Under the pieces are notes generated by a model. It was not told where the DNA came from. It saw only the letters and a program-made list of their open reading frames with translations, and searched no databases. A stretch of DNA of 64,000 bases from Nocardia vulneris (GTDB lineage Bacteria > Actinomycetota > Actinomycetes > Mycobacteriales > Mycobacteriaceae): positions 111,742 through 175,741 of the forward strand of contig NZ_BDCI01000047.1 in NCBI RefSeq assembly GCF_001613425.1. The letters are read 5' to 3'. This document shows positions 24,892 through 33,377 of this stretch, one piece after another. Each line of letters opens with the position of its first letter. Within the stretch, counting starts at the first letter, position 1. The translations under genes and the position numbers were made by a program.

Positions 24892-25667
24892 TGCCGCTCC
24901 GGCCCGCGTACGGTGCCCTCGTAGTGGGACTGGACGTAGGTGAACGCGTCCTGCGGAATCCGGATCGCGCCCGCGAACGGCCGCTCCAGGTCGTGGATGG
25001 CGAGCAGGACGCCGCCGATCACCAACCCGAGCAGCGCGGTCATCGCGATACTGCGCCAGGTGACCTGCATACCGGACAGCACCGGGTTCAGCATCACCAT
25101 GATGGCGCCCAGAAGCAGTGTGATGTACAGGAATTCGGGGATGCGACGTTGCGCATCGATGGCTCGGTCGTGCCGGGCCTGGGTGACCCGATCGATGCCG
25201 GCGAGCGCGCGGGATCTGGCCTCGGTCACGGCCGGGTCGGTCGAATGCAGCGACACCACCTCGGCCCGCAGCGCGTTGAGCGTCGCGCCCGTGGCCGGGC
25301 TCAGCCGGTTCTCGTTCTCCATCATCGGCCACTCCTGACCGATGACCTGATCGGTGTAGGCGCGCAGCTGGGCCTCGAGCCTGCGCTGCTCCGGCTCCGG
25401 CATGGCCTTCGCCGCCCAGTAGGTATCGACGAGCCCCTTCGACTCGGTGATGGTGTGGGCATAGGCGTTCTGATTCTGCTGCCAGCACGTCACGAAGACG
25501 AACGCGACGACCGCGGTGAAGAACGTCTTGGCCAGGTCGAGCGCGAGTGTGCTCGCGGATTCGTCGCTGACATGCCGCCACGTGTTCGGCCGCAACATAT
25601 CGCCGACGACGAATATCGATACGGCAATCGTCGCGGCACCGATAGCGACGAGCAATTCCTGAGCCAT
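24888..25667 (-). CDS. DUF4239 (bestrophin-like) membrane protein
   Basis: 259 residues. Two N-terminal helices (LLVAIGAATIAVSIFVVGDM and FFTAVVAFVFVTCWQQNQNAY), a charged helical middle with ITESKGLVDTYWAAKAMPE, and two C-terminal helices (FLYITLLLGAIMVML, ALLGLVIGGVLLAIHDLERPF). HDLERPF near the end is the DUF4239 hallmark. The family resembles bestrophin channels but has no proven activity. It heads a three-gene minus-strand unit with the Ser/Gly-rich and small membrane proteins. Confidence 0.82.
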   Translation of the reverse strand: MAQELLVAIGAATIAVSIFVVGDMLRPNTWRHVSDESASTLALDLAKTFFTAVVAFVFVTCWQQNQNAYAHTITESKGLVDTYWAAKAMPEPEQRRLEAQLRAYTDQVIGQEWPMMENENRLSPATGATLNALRAEVVSLHSTDPAVTEARSRALAGIDRVTQARHDRAIDAQRRIPEFLYITLLLGAIMVMLNPVLSGMQVTWRSIAMTALLGLVIGGVLLAIHDLERPFAGAIRIPQDAFTYVQSHYEGTVRGPERQ

Positions 25668-26135
25668 CTCGCTTCACTTTCCCGGTCAGAGTCGGTGACA
25701 ACCTATTTCCGAGCGTATGTTCGAGCGGCCGGATACTCACGGCACTGGCACCATAGCAAGAGCTAGGGTGGAACATTAGACCTGGCCAGGCGCCCATATA
25801 TCGCACCGTTACCGAACTGTTACCACGACGGCGGGCGTAGCGATTCAGTAGCAAATGGCTGATCCCGCACCATTTAGCACCTCGCCGCCGATTCCCTATC
25901 GCGCGGATACACGGCGCGTGACGGCATCCTCCGTTATCGCCGAGAAACATGCGAACCGACACGGAATCGCGGAGTTCCTACCGCGCCGGAGTTCACGAAA
26001 CGCAGGCGACGAACAATGACCCCGCCACCGCCGCGCGAGCCGACCGGAAGCCCGGGCGACAACTCCGCGAATCCCGCGCACGCCGTCGCCGAAACCCTTT
26101 CGCCGCGCCGCGGCAGCACCCGGCGTGTGCGATCT

Positions 26136-26164
26136 GGGTCACATCAACCCCTTGAATGTGACCC
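26136..26164. repeat. Inverted repeat GGGTCACAT / ATGTGACCC
   Basis: GGGTCACAT (26136-26144) and ATGTGACCC (26156-26164) are perfect inverted arms around 11 bases, 86 bases upstream of the sugar-binding protein start. The TGTGAC/GTCACA core looks like a CRP/FNR-type site, but the spacing is longer than the usual 6 bases, so either a different regulator or a hairpin is possible. Confidence 0.5.
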
Positions 26165-26180
26165 ACGTTGGTGCTAAACA

Positions 26181-26220
26181 TTGTGGCACACAACGCAATA
26201 TGCGTTGCATATATTGCAAC
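26181..26220. promoter_or_regulatory. Chain of three palindromes upstream of the amino-sugar operon
   Basis: TTGTG-GCA-CACAA (26181-26193), CAACGCA-ATA-TGCGTTG (26191-26207) and GTTGCA-TATAT-TGCAAC (26204-26220) are three perfect palindromes that overlap by three or four bases, with centres 12-13 bases apart. They end 30 bases before the start codon. The TGCAA/TTGCA elements suit a LacI-family repressor. No regulator gene is adjacent. Confidence 0.6.
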
Positions 26221-26249
26221 ATGATGAAGTGGCTCTCTGAAGGAAATCG

Positions 26250-27569
26250 ATGGTGCACCGCAGGCTCCGGCCCAAACCCGTTGGCGGGCAAGTACAACGA
26301 GCGCTCATCGGTGCGGCCGCGGTCCTGCTGCTCGCGGGATGCGCACCGGTACAGTCCGATCCGGCTGGGACCGGCGGCGACGAGCAGACCGGGACCGTGC
26401 GCGTCTGGCTCTTCGACGAGGCGACGCGCGCGCCGAAAGAAGCCGTGATCAACGAGGCGATCGCGGAATTCACCGCGACCAGACCCGAGGTACGGGTCGA
26501 CGTGCAGTGGGTGCCGGTCGCGGCCCGCGCGGAGAAGTTCGCCGGCGCCTTCAACGATCCGGCCAGCGCGCCCGACGTCGCCGAGTTCGGCAATACCGAC
26601 CTCGCGGGCTACGCGGTGAGCGGCGCGTTCGCCGATCTCACCGCCGATCTCGCGAACTGGCCGGAGAGCAAGGACTTGGTGCCCTCGGTGCTGGACACCG
26701 CGAAATCGGGCGGCAAGGTCTACGGCCTGCCCTGGTACACGGGCATCCGGGCGCTGTACTACCGCACCGACATCTTCGCCGAACTCGGCCTGCGACCGCC
26801 GGGCACACTGGCCGAACTCACCGAGACCGCGCGGCGCATCCGCGCGGCCAAGCCTGAGCTGTACGGGATTTCGGTGGGCGGCAAGTACACCTACGCGATG
26901 CTGCCGTTCCTGTGGGCACACGGCGGCGAGATCGCCGAGTACGACGGCACGATGTGGAATTCGACGATCAACTCCGATCGGGCGAAGGAAGGCGTCACCC
27001 GCTACGCGGAGCTGATCCGCGACGACATCTGCCCGCCCGCCCAGTGCGTCGATTTCACCGGGACGCAGAGTGTCCAAGCGTTCGCGGGCGGCAAGGCCGC
27101 GATGACGATCGGCGGCGACTTCAACCGCAAGGCGGTCGAGCAGGGCGCGGCCAAGGGCAAGTACGCGGTGGTTCCGCTGCCCGGCGTCCAAAGCGGTTCG
27201 GTCGCACCGGCGTTCGCGGGCGGCAATCTGCTCGGCGTGTTCCGGGCGAGCAAGCACCGCGGCCTCGCCCGCGATTTCATCGAATTGCTGGGCGGGGCAC
27301 GGTATCAGGAAAAGATGTACCGCGCGATGGGCAACCTGCCGACCCTGGCCGGCGTGCAGCGGCAGCTCGCGGCGAACGACCCGTTCCTCGCCCCGTTCGT
27401 CGAGTCACTCAGTGCCGGAACGAAGTTCGTGCCGAGCACCCCGGGCTGGTCCAAGATCGACAGCCAGAACGTGCTGCCGACCACGGTGCAGCAGATCGCC
27501 ACGGGCAGCAAGGCCCCGGGAGCGGCGCTCAACGCGGCCGCCGCCGTGATGAACAAGGCATTCAGGTAG
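26250..27569 (+). CDS. Sugar ABC transporter binding lipoprotein
   Basis: 439 residues. Lipoprotein signal LIGAAAVLLLAGCAPVQ with lipid Cys near residue 31, then a MalE/UgpB-type binding fold: VRVWLFDEATRAPKEAVINE, PDVAEFGNTDLAGYAVSG, GKVYGLPWYTGIRALYYRTDIF, AFAGGKAAMTIGGDF. GAAGGAAA precedes the ATG. Because a GH20 hexosaminidase ends the operon, the ligand is probably an N-acetylglucosamine oligomer such as chitobiose, as in Streptomyces DasA or NgcE; this is inference from context. Confidence 0.9.
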   Translation: MVHRRLRPKPVGGQVQRALIGAAAVLLLAGCAPVQSDPAGTGGDEQTGTVRVWLFDEATRAPKEAVINEAIAEFTATRPEVRVDVQWVPVAARAEKFAGAFNDPASAPDVAEFGNTDLAGYAVSGAFADLTADLANWPESKDLVPSVLDTAKSGGKVYGLPWYTGIRALYYRTDIFAELGLRPPGTLAELTETARRIRAAKPELYGISVGGKYTYAMLPFLWAHGGEIAEYDGTMWNSTINSDRAKEGVTRYAELIRDDICPPAQCVDFTGTQSVQAFAGGKAAMTIGGDFNRKAVEQGAAKGKYAVVPLPGVQSGSVAPAFAGGNLLGVFRASKHRGLARDFIELLGGARYQEKMYRAMGNLPTLAGVQRQLAANDPFLAPFVESLSAGTKFVPSTPGWSKIDSQNVLPTTVQQIATGSKAPGAALNAAAAVMNKAFR

Positions 27570-27575
27570 GCACAC

Positions 27576-28535
27576 ATGGCTATTCGAGAACTACCGACCA
27601 CCGCGCCGGCGCCGCGAATCGCGCCGAAACCACGCAGGCTGCGCCGGGACACGATCGCCGCCTGGCTCTATCTCGCGCCCGCGGGCCTGCTGCTCGCCGC
27701 GGTGCTGGTGTACCCGATCTATCAGATCGTGCTCATCTCGTTCTACGACTACGGGCAGGCGCAGGCGACGGGCGCCGCACCGCTGGAGTTCGTCGGCCTG
27801 GGCAACTATCGAGAACTGCTCGCCGACAGTCAGTTCTGGATCGTGCTCGCCAACACCTTCGTGTTCGGCGGGGTCTGCGTGATCGGCGGGCTGGTGGTGG
27901 GCACGGCGCTGGCGGTGCTCGCCACCCGGGTCCGGCCGCTGCCGCGGATGCTGCTGTTCCTCGCGGCGCTCGGCGCTTGGGCGACCCCGGCCATGGCAGG
28001 CTCCTATGTCTGGCTGTTCCTGTTCGACACCGACTTCGGTGTGGTGAACGAGGCGCTGTCCGGCCTCGGGTTGCGCTCGATGGAAGGCCACTCGTGGACC
28101 TTCGGCACCCTCAGCGCGTTCGGTGTGGTTGCCGCCGAGGTGATCTGGTGCTCGTTCCCGTTCGTCATGGTGACGATGTACGCGGGTATCAAGGCCATCC
28201 CGGAAGAAGTGCTCGAAGCCGCGGCGCTGGACGGCGCGTCCGCGTGGCGCTCGGCCCGCTCGGTGATCCTGCCGATGCTGCGCCCGCTGCTGCTGATCGC
28301 GACGGTGCAGTCGATCATCTGGGACTTCAAGGTGTTCACCCAGATCTACGTGATGACCAATGGCGGCGGCGTGGCCGGGCGGAACCTGGTGCTCAACGTC
28401 TACGCCTACCAAAAAGCTTTCGCCGGGCAGGAATACGGGCTCGGCTCCGCGATCGGAGTCCTGATGACGCTGTTGCTGTTGTCGATCACCGGCCTCTACG
28501 TCCGGTCCCAGCGCAGGAGCACGAAGTGGGCGTGA
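27576..28535 (+). CDS. Sugar ABC transporter permease (MalF type)
   Basis: 319 residues, six membrane segments after a Pro/Arg-rich lead. Typical features are LAPAGLLLAAVLVYPIYQIVLISFYDY, PLEFVGLGNYRELL and the EAA loop ALDGASAWRSARSVILPMLRP. It follows the binding protein by six bases and overlaps the next permease. Confidence 0.92.
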   Translation: MAIRELPTTAPAPRIAPKPRRLRRDTIAAWLYLAPAGLLLAAVLVYPIYQIVLISFYDYGQAQATGAAPLEFVGLGNYRELLADSQFWIVLANTFVFGGVCVIGGLVVGTALAVLATRVRPLPRMLLFLAALGAWATPAMAGSYVWLFLFDTDFGVVNEALSGLGLRSMEGHSWTFGTLSAFGVVAAEVIWCSFPFVMVTMYAGIKAIPEEVLEAAALDGASAWRSARSVILPMLRPLLLIATVQSIIWDFKVFTQIYVMTNGGGVAGRNLVLNVYAYQKAFAGQEYGLGSAIGVLMTLLLLSITGLYVRSQRRSTKWA

Positions 28536-29398
28536 CGACCAAGGTGCGCCGCACCCCGCGCAAACCGGGCCGCCTGATCGCCGAAGCAGTCACGGTGGTG
28601 ATCGCGGGCCTGGTCGCCTTCCCGCTGTACTGGATGGTGCTCTCGGCGATCAAGCCGCCGGGTGAGATCCAATCGGCCGATCCCAAGCCGTGGACTCTCG
28701 CGCCGAGTCTGGACAGTTTCAGCCGGGTGCTCTCGATGAACGGCTTCGGCCGCTTCTTCCTGAACAGCTTGCTGATTGCCGTGGTGGTGGTGCTGTTGTC
28801 GCTGCTGCTGTCGTTCCTGTCCGCGGTGGCACTCACCCGGTTCCGTTTCCGCGGCCGCACCGTGCTGCTGGTGATGATCCTGGTCGCGCAGATGGTGCCG
28901 GTAGAGGCGCTGACGATTCCGCTGTTCTTCCTGATGCGCGAGATCGGCGGCACGGTGCCGGCGCTCGGGCTCAACGAACTCGGCTCGATCATGCTGGTGG
29001 ACTTGGTGTTCAGCCTGCCGCTGGCGATCTGGCTGCTGCGCGGTTTCGTCGCCGCGATACCGGACGAGCTGGAGGAGGCCGCCAAACTCGATGGGGCGAG
29101 CCGGATCCGGTTCGCGTGGCAGATCCTGCTGCCGCTCGTCGCACCCGGTCTCGTCTCGGTGAGCGTGCTGTCGTTCATCCACGCGTGGAACGACTTCCTG
29201 TTCGCGAAAACGTTCATCATCTCCAAGACCGAGAATCAGACACTGCCGCAGGCGATCCTGGTCTTCTTCAAGCCCGAGGACACCGACTGGGGCGCGGTGA
29301 TGGCCGCCTCCACCCTGATGACAATTCCGGCTCTCGTCCTGTTCATCCTGGTGCAGCGCAAGCTGGTCTCGGGTCTGGGCGGAGCGGTGAAAGGCTGA
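28532..29398 (+). CDS. Sugar ABC transporter permease (MalG type)
   Basis: 288 residues, six membrane segments: FPLYWMVLSAIKPPGEI at the front, the EAA loop EEAAKLDGASRIRFAWQILLPLVAP, and ASTLMTIPALVLFILVQRKLVSGLGGAVKG at the end. GTG at 28532 overlaps the preceding stop (GTGA); an in-frame GTG at 28526 is also possible. No ATPase gene is in the operon, so a shared MsiK-type ATPase elsewhere is probably used, as in Streptomyces sugar importers. Confidence 0.92.
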   Translation: MTTKVRRTPRKPGRLIAEAVTVVIAGLVAFPLYWMVLSAIKPPGEIQSADPKPWTLAPSLDSFSRVLSMNGFGRFFLNSLLIAVVVVLLSLLLSFLSAVALTRFRFRGRTVLLVMILVAQMVPVEALTIPLFFLMREIGGTVPALGLNELGSIMLVDLVFSLPLAIWLLRGFVAAIPDELEEAAKLDGASRIRFAWQILLPLVAPGLVSVSVLSFIHAWNDFLFAKTFIISKTENQTLPQAILVFFKPEDTDWGAVMAASTLMTIPALVLFILVQRKLVSGLGGAVKG

Positions 29399-29399
29399 C

Positions 29400-30800
29400 A
29401 TGCCCGGTTTCGACACCCTGCTCCCCCGGCCGGTCTCGGCGACCCCGATGCCCGGCACCTGTCCATGGCCCGCCGCGGTCGATATCCGTAGCGGCACAGA
29501 TCTTCCGGCCGAGGGCTACCGGCTGGAGATCACCCCGGACAGCATCACGCTCACGGCCGCGGATCACGCGGGCCGGGTCTACGGCGAGCAGACGCTGCGC
29601 CAGCTCGCCGGCCCGGAAGCGTTGCGGGCCGCCCCGATCGGCGGACGGGAGCTGTCGGTGCCGTGCGGTGTCGTCGAAGACTATCCGCGCTTCGCTTGGC
29701 GCGGTTGCCTGCTCGACGTCGCCCGGAACTTCCGGACCAAGGCCGAGGTGCTGCGGTTCCTCGACCTGCAGGCCGCGCACAAACTCAACGTCCTACACCT
29801 GCACCTGACCGACGACCAGGGCTGGCGATTCGCGGTGCCGGGCTACCCGCGATTGACCGAGATCGCTTCGTGGCGAAGCGGATCGATGGTCGGCAGGCAC
29901 GACGGCCCGGAACGGGACGGACGCCCGCACGGCGGCTACTACAGCGACGACGATCTCCGGGAGATCGTGGCCTACGCCGCGGAACGCGCGATCACCGTGG
30001 TGCCGGAAATCGACGTGCCCGGTCATGCGCGGGCGCTGCTCGCCGCCTATCCCGAACTCGGCCCCGATCCCGAAAAGCAGTGGGAGGTATGGACGTCGTG
30101 GGGCGTCAGCAGCCCGCTGCTCGATCCGGCACCGGACACCATGGCGTTCTTCCGCCGCGTCTTCGACCATGTGCTGACCCTCTTCCCCGCACCGGTCATC
30201 GGTCTCGGTGGTGACGAGGTGCCCGGCGCGACCCCGGCGCACGGTCGTTTCGTCGCCGACCTGGCCGCCTATCTGACGGCCCAGGGGCGACGGGCACTCG
30301 GCTGGGACGAGGTCCTCGACGCCGGCGACCTGCCGCCGATGGTGATCGGGGCCTGGCGCGACGAGGCCGCGGCCGAGCGGGCCGCCAAGGCGGGCCACGA
30401 GGTCGTGCTGTGCCCGGAAGATCAGGTCTACCTCGATCATCGGCAATCCGATCACCCGGACGAACCGATCCCGGTCGGCTATCTGCGCACGCTCGAAGAC
30501 ATGTACAGCTACGAACCCGCCTACACCGGACCCGGCGTCATCGGCCTGCAAGCCCAGATCTGGAGCGAGCACCTGGACACCGTGCGCCGGGTCGACTACG
30601 CGGCCTTCCCGCGGCTCTGCGCGATCGCCGAAACCGCTTGGAGCCCAGCCGATCGCGACCTCGCCGAGTTCCTGGCCCGGCTCCGCGAGCACCATCTCCC
30701 TCGCCTCGACGCCCTCGGGGTGGAGTATCGCCCGCTCGACGGGCCGCACCCGTGGCAGACCCGGCCCGACGTCCCCAGGTCCGCGCACCGGCCGCGCTGA
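29400..30800 (+). CDS. Beta-N-acetylhexosaminidase (GH20)
   Basis: 466 residues with no signal peptide, so cytosolic. The GH20b-like N-terminal domain ends near residue 90 (VVEDYPRFAWRGCLLDVAR), followed by the barrel: LHLHLTDDQGWRF, VVPEIDVPGHARALLAAYP and the catalytic pair D272-E273 in LGGDEVPGATPAH; EHLDTVRRVDYAAFPRLCAIAE closes it. It removes terminal N-acetylhexosamine from the imported oligomers. The start comes one base after the permease stop, so uptake and cleavage are co-expressed. Confidence 0.93.
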   Translation: MPGFDTLLPRPVSATPMPGTCPWPAAVDIRSGTDLPAEGYRLEITPDSITLTAADHAGRVYGEQTLRQLAGPEALRAAPIGGRELSVPCGVVEDYPRFAWRGCLLDVARNFRTKAEVLRFLDLQAAHKLNVLHLHLTDDQGWRFAVPGYPRLTEIASWRSGSMVGRHDGPERDGRPHGGYYSDDDLREIVAYAAERAITVVPEIDVPGHARALLAAYPELGPDPEKQWEVWTSWGVSSPLLDPAPDTMAFFRRVFDHVLTLFPAPVIGLGGDEVPGATPAHGRFVADLAAYLTAQGRRALGWDEVLDAGDLPPMVIGAWRDEAAAERAAKAGHEVVLCPEDQVYLDHRQSDHPDEPIPVGYLRTLEDMYSYEPAYTGPGVIGLQAQIWSEHLDTVRRVDYAAFPRLCAIAETAWSPADRDLAEFLARLREHHLPRLDALGVEYRPLDGPHPWQTRPDVPRSAHRPR

Positions 30801-30804
30801 GCGC

Positions 30805-31686
30805 TCAGGGGCGGAGTCGATGGAAGGCGGCGATCCGCTCGCGGTGGTACTCGAGGTCGTCCGCGTCGTGCTCGACACCGCGGGCGACCGCGAGGCCGAA
30901 ATAGACCGCCTCTCTGCGTAGGCGGTGCCGCATCAGCTGCGCCAGGGCTACATCGTCGAAGGGGACGGCGGTGCCGCCCGCCGCGTGATAGGCCTCGACG
31001 AATGCTCGGACGGCGGTCAGATCGCGCCCGTACTCGTCACCGAATTCCAATGCGGCCGAAGCCAGTTCGACCTCGGGCGGGGCGACCAGCGCTTCGTCCC
31101 AGTCGAGCACCGCGGTGACGTGACCGGCGCGCGAGAGCAGGTTGCCCTCGTAGTAGTCACCGTGCAGCGGCTGCGGACGCGCGGTTCGGGTGAAGTCGGC
31201 GAGCCAGCGGTCCAGGTCGGGGTCCGGTAGTTCCGCCGACGGCGCGCCGTCCAGTCCGATCTCCAGGAACGATCGGGTCGGCCGCGGTGGCGGGCGGTGC
31301 CCGGCCAGTGCGCGGTGCACCCGCGCCAGCAGCACTGCCGCCTCCTCGCGCTGCACCGGATCCTCGCTACTGGCCCACTCGCCTTCGATGAAGGGCCACA
31401 CCGTGATCGGGCGACCCGCCACCACGTACACGGTCGAACCGTCGGCACGCGCCAGCGGCGCGACCGCCTCCGGAACCTCGCGGGCAGCGGCGACGGCGAT
31501 GCCGTGGCACCATTCGAGCTGCGCCGGATCGCGGTCCTGCGGGCCGATCCGGACGACCACGTCGCCCACCCGGTAGGCGGCGGACTCCTCGCCGCCGAAA
31601 AGCCGTACGCCGTCGCCCTTGTGCCCCCATTCGGCCGCGACGGCCGCCCTGATGTCCTCGGTCAGCGGGATCTCGACGTAAACCAC
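30805..31686 (-). CDS. Aminoglycoside phosphotransferase (APH) family kinase
   Basis: 293 residues. N-lobe GGEESAAYRVGDVVVRIGP, Brenner-type catalytic loop LHGDYYEGNLLSR (HGDxxxxN) and the metal-binding VLDWDEALVAP. The family phosphorylates antibiotics, sugars, choline and other small molecules; the substrate is unknown. GTG at 31686 is the only good start at the fold's edge. It converges with GH20 (four bases apart) and is divergent from the methyltransferase. Confidence 0.82.
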   Translation of the reverse strand: MVYVEIPLTEDIRAAVAAEWGHKGDGVRLFGGEESAAYRVGDVVVRIGPQDRDPAQLEWCHGIAVAAAREVPEAVAPLARADGSTVYVVAGRPITVWPFIEGEWASSEDPVQREEAAVLLARVHRALAGHRPPPRPTRSFLEIGLDGAPSAELPDPDLDRWLADFTRTARPQPLHGDYYEGNLLSRAGHVTAVLDWDEALVAPPEVELASAALEFGDEYGRDLTAVRAFVEAYHAAGGTAVPFDDVALAQLMRHRLRREAVYFGLAVARGVEHDADDLEYHRERIAAFHRLRP

Positions 31687-31788
31687 GCGACAAGTTCTAC
31701 CAGTGCCCGCGCGCCCGGCGCAGGTGGATTTCCGCCGCCCCGGCGGATAACAGACCGAGTAGTGCACTATTTCCATTCGGGAGGTACC

Positions 31789-32697
31789 TTGGCGATCGTG
31801 CGTACCGAGGGAGATACCTGGGACATCACCACCAGCGTCGGATCCACCGCGTTGTTCGTCGCCGCGGCCCGCGCACTCGCCGGTCGGCGGCCCGACCCGT
31901 TGGCGGTCGATCCGTTCGCCGAGATCTTCCTCCGCGCCGCCGGCGCGGAATGGGCGGACCTGCTCGACGGCAAAGCTCCGGACCAGCCGCTGCTCGCACC
32001 CGGATTCGGCGAGGTCTTCCAGACCTTCCTGGAAGCCAGGACCAAGTATTTCGACGACTACTGCGCCGCGGCGTCCGCGGCCGGGGTCCGGCAGGTCGTC
32101 ATCCTGGCCGCCGGTCTCGACGCGCGCGCCTATCGGCTGCCCTGGCCCGACGGCACCGTCGTCTACGAACTGGACCAGCCCAGCGTGCTGGCGTTCAAAC
32201 AGCAGACCTTGGCCGCCCACGGCGACGAGCCGCGCGCCGAACGTCGCGAGGTGCCGGTCGATCTGCGCGAGGACTGGCCGAAGGCGTTGCGCGCGAAGGG
32301 TTTCGACGTGACCGCCCCGACCGCGTGGCTGGTGGAGGGGCTGCTGCCCTATCTGCCCGCCGTCGCGGTGGATCAGCTTTTCGAGCACATCATCCTGATC
32401 AGCGCTCCCGGCAGCCGGATCGCCATCGAGGAACTGGACGTCGTACCCGAACCGACCCGCGCCGCACTCGCTGAGCAACCGGAACTTCCGTTGAACGGCG
32501 GCGCCGACTGGGTGCACCTGATCTACAACGAACAGCGCAGTGACGCGGCGCAGTGGTTCGGCGCGCACGGTTGGCACACGGCGGGTCGCACCCTGCCGGA
32601 CTACCTGGCCGCGGTCGGCCGGGACATCGGCTCGCCCACCTCGGACGCACCGGTGCTGCCCACGCTGGTACGCCTGGTGACCGCGATCCGGCCCTGA
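31789..32697 (+). CDS. SAM-dependent methyltransferase (TIGR00027 / UPF0677 type)
   Basis: 302 residues. The opening RTEGDTWDITTSVGSTALFVAAARALA is the signature of the mycobacterial/nocardial family; LAAGLDARAYRLPWP is SAM motif I, VYELDQPSVLAFK motif II, and APTAWLVEGLLPYLP follows. The family is abundant in Nocardia and Mycobacterium and is mostly uncharacterised. I prefer TTG at 31789, with GGGAGG four bases away; GTG at 31798 is too far from it. Confidence 0.85.
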   Translation: MAIVRTEGDTWDITTSVGSTALFVAAARALAGRRPDPLAVDPFAEIFLRAAGAEWADLLDGKAPDQPLLAPGFGEVFQTFLEARTKYFDDYCAAASAAGVRQVVILAAGLDARAYRLPWPDGTVVYELDQPSVLAFKQQTLAAHGDEPRAERREVPVDLREDWPKALRAKGFDVTAPTAWLVEGLLPYLPAVAVDQLFEHIILISAPGSRIAIEELDVVPEPTRAALAEQPELPLNGGADWVHLIYNEQRSDAAQWFGAHGWHTAGRTLPDYLAAVGRDIGSPTSDAPVLPTLVRLVTAIRP

Positions 32698-32745
32698 ATC
32701 TCGCCACGCTCGTCGTCCCGGGTAGCTCGCTCCCTTTCGGCGTAC

Positions 32746-32755
32746 TACGCGCGTA
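32746..32755. promoter_or_regulatory. Palindrome at the toxin-antitoxin start
   Basis: TACGCGCGTA (32746-32755) is a perfect 10-bp palindrome with its right edge two bases before the toxin ATG. Such a site suits autorepression by a ribbon-helix-helix antitoxin, and no Shine-Dalgarno is visible, so the message may be nearly leaderless. Confidence 0.5.
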
Positions 32756-32757
32756 TT

Positions 32758-33045
32758 ATGTCGTCTGTGGGTTTCGAGTGGCCTGATTGGGCGCTGGACA
32801 TGCTCATCGGGATCACGCCGGACGAGGTGATGCAGGTGCTGACCAGACAACGACGATGGCCACGCCGTGGTCGCGGCGTCGAAGGCATCCAGCTGCTCAC
32901 CATCTGGGGCCGTACCGCGGCAGGCCGGCCGCTGATCGTCGGTTTGCGGCAGGCCGAGTCCTGGCAATGGCAGATCGTCGCCGCTCGCCCGATGAGCCCG
33001 GAGCAGGTAACCGAGTTCGAAAAATGGGAACAGGAGAACCAGTGA
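32758..33045 (+). CDS. BrnT-like toxin of a toxin-antitoxin pair
   Basis: 95 residues. FEWPDWALDMLIGITPDEVMQVL is followed by LTIWGRTAAGRPLIVGLRQ and WQIVAARPMSPEQVTEFEKW, the strand-turn-strand and helix pattern of BrnT/RelE-fold ribonuclease toxins (GRTxxGR). BrnT toxins are encoded upstream of their antitoxins, as here. The toxin stop and the antitoxin ATG share one base (TGATG). The catalytic basic residues cannot be checked fully. GTG at 32767 is an alternative start. Confidence 0.68.
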   Translation: MSSVGFEWPDWALDMLIGITPDEVMQVLTRQRRWPRRGRGVEGIQLLTIWGRTAAGRPLIVGLRQAESWQWQIVAARPMSPEQVTEFEKWEQENQ

Positions 33046-33377
33046 TGGGCGACAACAACTTCCCGGCCACCCCGCAGGGGGTGGACGAACTGATGGACAG
33101 CCTCGTGTTCGACGACCAACCAGTGCACGAGGCCGAGGTGCCGCGTCCGCTCGCGCCCGGTGAGGACATCATGGTGGTGCGCTCGCTGCGCATTCCGCTC
33201 GATATGGATCAGTCCATCAAGGCCGAGGCGCGCCGCCGCGGCGTCACCATGAGCGAACTCATCCGGGACTGGCTCGCCGTGGAACTCGCCGCGCTCGCCG
33301 ACGACCAGCCCATCTCCCGCGCCGACGCCCTGCGCGCCCTCGCCGGCGTCCGGCCCATCCATCCCCGGGCGAGTTGA
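33045..33377 (+). CDS. Ribbon-helix-helix antitoxin (BrnA-like)
   Basis: 110 residues. The RHH element is MVVRSLRIPLDMDQSIKAEARRRGVTMSELIRDWLAVELA (residues about 45-84): a beta strand then two helices, as in CopG/Arc-type repressors. The acidic N-terminal half (DELMDSLVFDDQPVHEAEVP) is a likely toxin-binding tail, an inverted order relative to many antitoxins. CAGGAG precedes the ATG within the toxin's end. It probably represses the pair through the palindrome at 32746-32755. Confidence 0.75.
   Translation: MGDNNFPATPQGVDELMDSLVFDDQPVHEAEVPRPLAPGEDIMVVRSLRIPLDMDQSIKAEARRRGVTMSELIRDWLAVELAALADDQPISRADALRALAGVRPIHPRAS

Larger units (their letters stand above)
25668..26249. other. 582-base divergent intergenic region
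   Basis: No gene is supported. The left part carries the DUF4239 promoter area and two GTTACC direct repeats near 25808-25826. The right part holds a 9-bp dyad (26136-26164) and the chain of palindromes at 26181-26220 in front of the sugar transporter. The last 90 bases are clearly AT-richer than the surroundings. Confidence 0.5.
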
